This document shows positions 63,486 to 64,000 of a stretch of 64,000 nt of DNA, one piece after another. Below the pieces are notes generated by a model, which saw only the letters and a program-made list of their open reading frames with translations, did not search any database and was not told where the DNA came from. Both the position numbers and the translations under genes were made by a program. Source of the stretch: Asterias amurensis (Eukaryota > Echinodermata > Asteroidea > Forcipulatida > Asteriidae); the NCBI RefSeq assembly GCF_032118995.1, contig NC_092661.1, positions 4,032,501 to 4,096,500 on the forward strand, written 5' to 3'. Every line of letters starts with the position of its first letter. Within the stretch, counting starts at the first letter, position 1.

Positions 63486-64000
63486 CATACAGTATTTCCC
63501 GCAAGGTATGTGGTACTATACATTTTAAATTATGAGATCTACTCCTTTAACATAGCACCATTGAATGTGTTACAAGGTCCTGCAGCGCAATATGCTGACA
63601 AACAAATAAGGAACTTCCGATGCCAACCCGGTTATGGATTCCATGTGGCCTGATCCGTCTTTGGGCAGTGTGAGTTCGAGGTACTGTAAAATAAATTTTG
63701 GAGTTCCCTGGGTTCTGCCTGATCCCAAAAATGAGTCAAGCTTCATGTGATCCGAAATCCGGGTCATTTCTGGTCCTGCCTGTCGATCATCTTGAATTCT
63801 CCCATTGATATCAATGTTACCAAACCGAGGCTGGAAGAACAGAACAGCCTGGTTCCTGTTTGCAAAAATATTTTTAGCATTCATTATTGTTATTCGATAC
63901 GAGGAACAAGACCAGGATGGAGGCAGTATGATAAAATAATGTCTTTACTCCCAAAGAAGCTGAGAAAGATTAAAGGGATGTTATTGGTCCAATAAATAAT
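63486..64000. other. Transporter 3 intron 9, continuing past the window
   Basis: To about 63,640 this matches transporter 2 intron 9 (ACATAGCACCATTGAA.GTG and GCGCAATATGCTG). No exon 10 is found by 64,000; in transporter 2 the exon starts 354 bases after exon 9, here displaced by the MITE and further unique sequence. Confidence 0.65.

Noticed and set aside
1-64000. A novel multi-gene defence or biosynthetic system
   Set aside because: Apart from creatinase and the transporter array the window holds only one glycosyltransferase and repeats; no other linked enzymes are seen.

Overview
This window is animal nuclear DNA: AT-rich, spliced genes with GT/AG introns, and dense short inverted-repeat transposons. 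The protein families and the repeat style suggest a marine deuterostome. My best guess is an echinoderm, probably a sea star; this rests partly on having met the dominant AGGCAGTGGACACTATTGG repeat in such genomes and is not proven by the window.

Layout. 1-4,430 is repeat-filled intergenic DNA. 4,431-5,807 (minus) is an apparently intronless GT92-type glycosyltransferase with a Golgi-style membrane anchor. 5,808-11,570 holds tandem repeats, a hexanucleotide microsatellite and no convincing gene. About 11,570-14,400 (minus) is a broken DIRS-like tyrosine-recombinase retroelement, treated as a fossil. 14,700-16,600 holds a large inverted repeat and related elements. 16,652-24,256 (plus) is a seven-exon gene for creatinase (creatine amidinohydrolase) with a predicted mitochondrial presequence and every substrate-contact residue known from the bacterial enzyme. 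24,560-25,736 holds two LINE remnants. 27,641 to the right edge is a head-to-tail array of three SLC22 transporter genes of the OCTN (carnitine/zwitterion) type. The first two are complete (10 exons each; 573 and 568 residues). The third runs off the window after exon 9. All three have the same intron positions and phases.

How the genes may work together. The SLC22 proteins should sit in the plasma membrane and carry small zwitterions or cations, and creatinase would turn creatine into sarcosine and urea. A local uptake-and-breakdown set is possible but is inferred from adjacency only.

Genome dynamics. At least 28 copies of one roughly 385-bp TTAA-flanked MITE are present, most of them in the introns and spacers of the transporter array. 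Paralogous filled and empty sites show that some inserted after the gene duplications. The transporter genes are mosaics: exon 9 is nearly identical in all three, exon 8 separates gene 1 from genes 2 and 3, and exon 7 of gene 3 looks like a conversion chimera carrying a duplicated exon tail shared with gene 1.
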